Assembly: GCA_025935735.1 (NCBI GenBank)
Contig: JAICUS010000410.1
Location: 1-5,624 of the forward strand
DNA length: 5,624 nucleotides
Source of the DNA: Solirubrobacteraceae bacterium
GTDB taxonomy: Bacteria > Actinomycetota > Thermoleophilia > Solirubrobacterales > Solirubrobacteraceae
Direction of reading: 5' to 3'
Shown: positions 5,268 through 5,624 of the stretch, piece after piece
Numbering within the stretch: the first letter of the stretch is position 1
Layout: the number at the start of each line of letters is the position of its first letter
Notes under the pieces: generated by a model
The model's database searches: none
Seen by the model: the letters and a program-made list of their open reading frames with translations, nothing else
Told to the model about the DNA's origin: nothing
Program-made: the position numbers and the translations under genes

Positions 5268-5624
5268 GACGCGGCGGGCGCGCGGCGCAGGGTCGCGCGG
5301 TCGACCTTGCCGGTGCTCGTGCGCGGCAGGTCGCCGACGTAGCGGACGTCGCGGGGGTAGGCGTGGCCGCCGACCTTGGTCCGCACGTGCTGCTGGAGGC
5401 GCTCGGTGAGCTCGGCGCCTCCGGCGGCGTCGCCGCGCAGGCGCACGAACGCGGTGACGACCTGCCCGCGCGCCGGGTCGGGCAGCCCCACGACCGCGCA
5501 CTCGGCCACCGCGGCGTCGAGCAGCAGCGCCGCCTCCACCTCCGCGGGCCCGATCCGGTAGGCGCCGCTCTTGATGATGTCGTCGGCGCGGCCGTGGAAG
5601 TACAGCTGCCCGCGCTCGTCCGCC
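5264..5624 (-). CDS. Acyl/aryl-CoA ligase (ANL superfamily), C-terminal domain only
   Basis: The frame is open to the window edge, so only the last 119 residues are visible; the N-terminal domain and the start lie outside. This is the mobile C-terminal domain of the acetyl-CoA synthetase/acyl-CoA ligase/luciferase superfamily. The A8 hinge is GRADDIIKSGAYRIGPAEVE, with the hinge Asp-Asp and the Tyr-Arg-Ile preceding the Glu that starts the helix. The A10 motif is LPRTSTGKVDR, whose Lys is the adenylation lysine. Preceding it, HAYPRDVRYVGDLP resembles the YKYPRxxxFV form in medium-chain acyl-CoA and benzoate-CoA ligases. That hints at a small aromatic or medium-chain acid substrate, but the C-terminal domain cannot settle it. 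The reaction is ATP-dependent formation of an acyl-CoA via an acyl-adenylate. The stop overlaps the dehydrogenase start by 4 bp (ATGA). It is first of the four operon genes visible here. Confidence 0.92.
   Translation of the reverse strand, partial: ADERGQLYFHGRADDIIKSGAYRIGPAEVEAALLLDAAVAECAVVGLPDPARGQVVTAFVRLRGDAAGGAELTERLQQHVRTKVGGHAYPRDVRYVGDLPRTSTGKVDRATLRRAPAAS

Noticed and set aside
1..5624. CRISPR array, tRNA or rRNA gene, or insertion-sequence transposase
   Set aside because: I found no regularly spaced direct repeats, no cloverleaf-like segment and no transposase motifs on either strand. Nearly all bases are accounted for by coding sequence.

Overview
The window is very GC-rich, with strong G/C preference at third codon positions and long antisense shadow frames. 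Gene content and codon use suggest a high-GC actinobacterium, possibly of the Solirubrobacterales/Thermoleophilia type. That placement is an inference; no RNA gene or taxonomic marker is present. Two oppositely oriented gene groups meet tail to tail near position 2860, and there is almost no non-coding DNA.

Positions 1-2869 (+ strand) hold the 3' part of a DUF5682-family gene, overlapped by 8 bp by a complete von Willebrand factor A (VWA) gene with an intact MIDAS metal site. In actinobacteria this pair usually belongs to a larger conserved cluster with a MoxR-type AAA+ ATPase, a DUF5691 protein and a SWIM zinc-finger protein. The cluster's biochemical role is not established; the rest would lie upstream of the window. 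The DUF5682 gene carries two in-frame stretches that look inserted. One (about 697-786) has an 11-bp inverted repeat. The other (about 1623-1667) has a perfect 10-bp-arm palindrome in a locally AT-richer, rare-codon patch. Both resemble small REP-like palindromic elements that landed in a coding sequence without breaking the frame.

Positions 2850-5624 (- strand) read as one operon. In transcription order: the C-terminal domain of an acyl/aryl-CoA ligase (start outside the window), a 3-hydroxyacyl-CoA dehydrogenase, a crotonase-family enoyl-CoA hydratase, and a lipoprotein of the BAAT/acyl-CoA thioester hydrolase family. The first three are joined by 4-bp ATGA overlaps. Ligase, hydratase and dehydrogenase would activate a carboxylic acid and carry out the hydration and oxidation steps of a beta-oxidation-type pathway. 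No thiolase or acyl-CoA dehydrogenase is seen here, and the substrate is unknown.

The last gene of that operon appears broken twice. A one-base frameshift in a T run separates a well-formed GTG start and Shine-Dalgarno from the rest of its lipoprotein signal. An internal in-frame deletion has removed the middle of the alpha/beta-hydrolase domain, including the nucleophile and acid, leaving only the presumed catalytic histidine.
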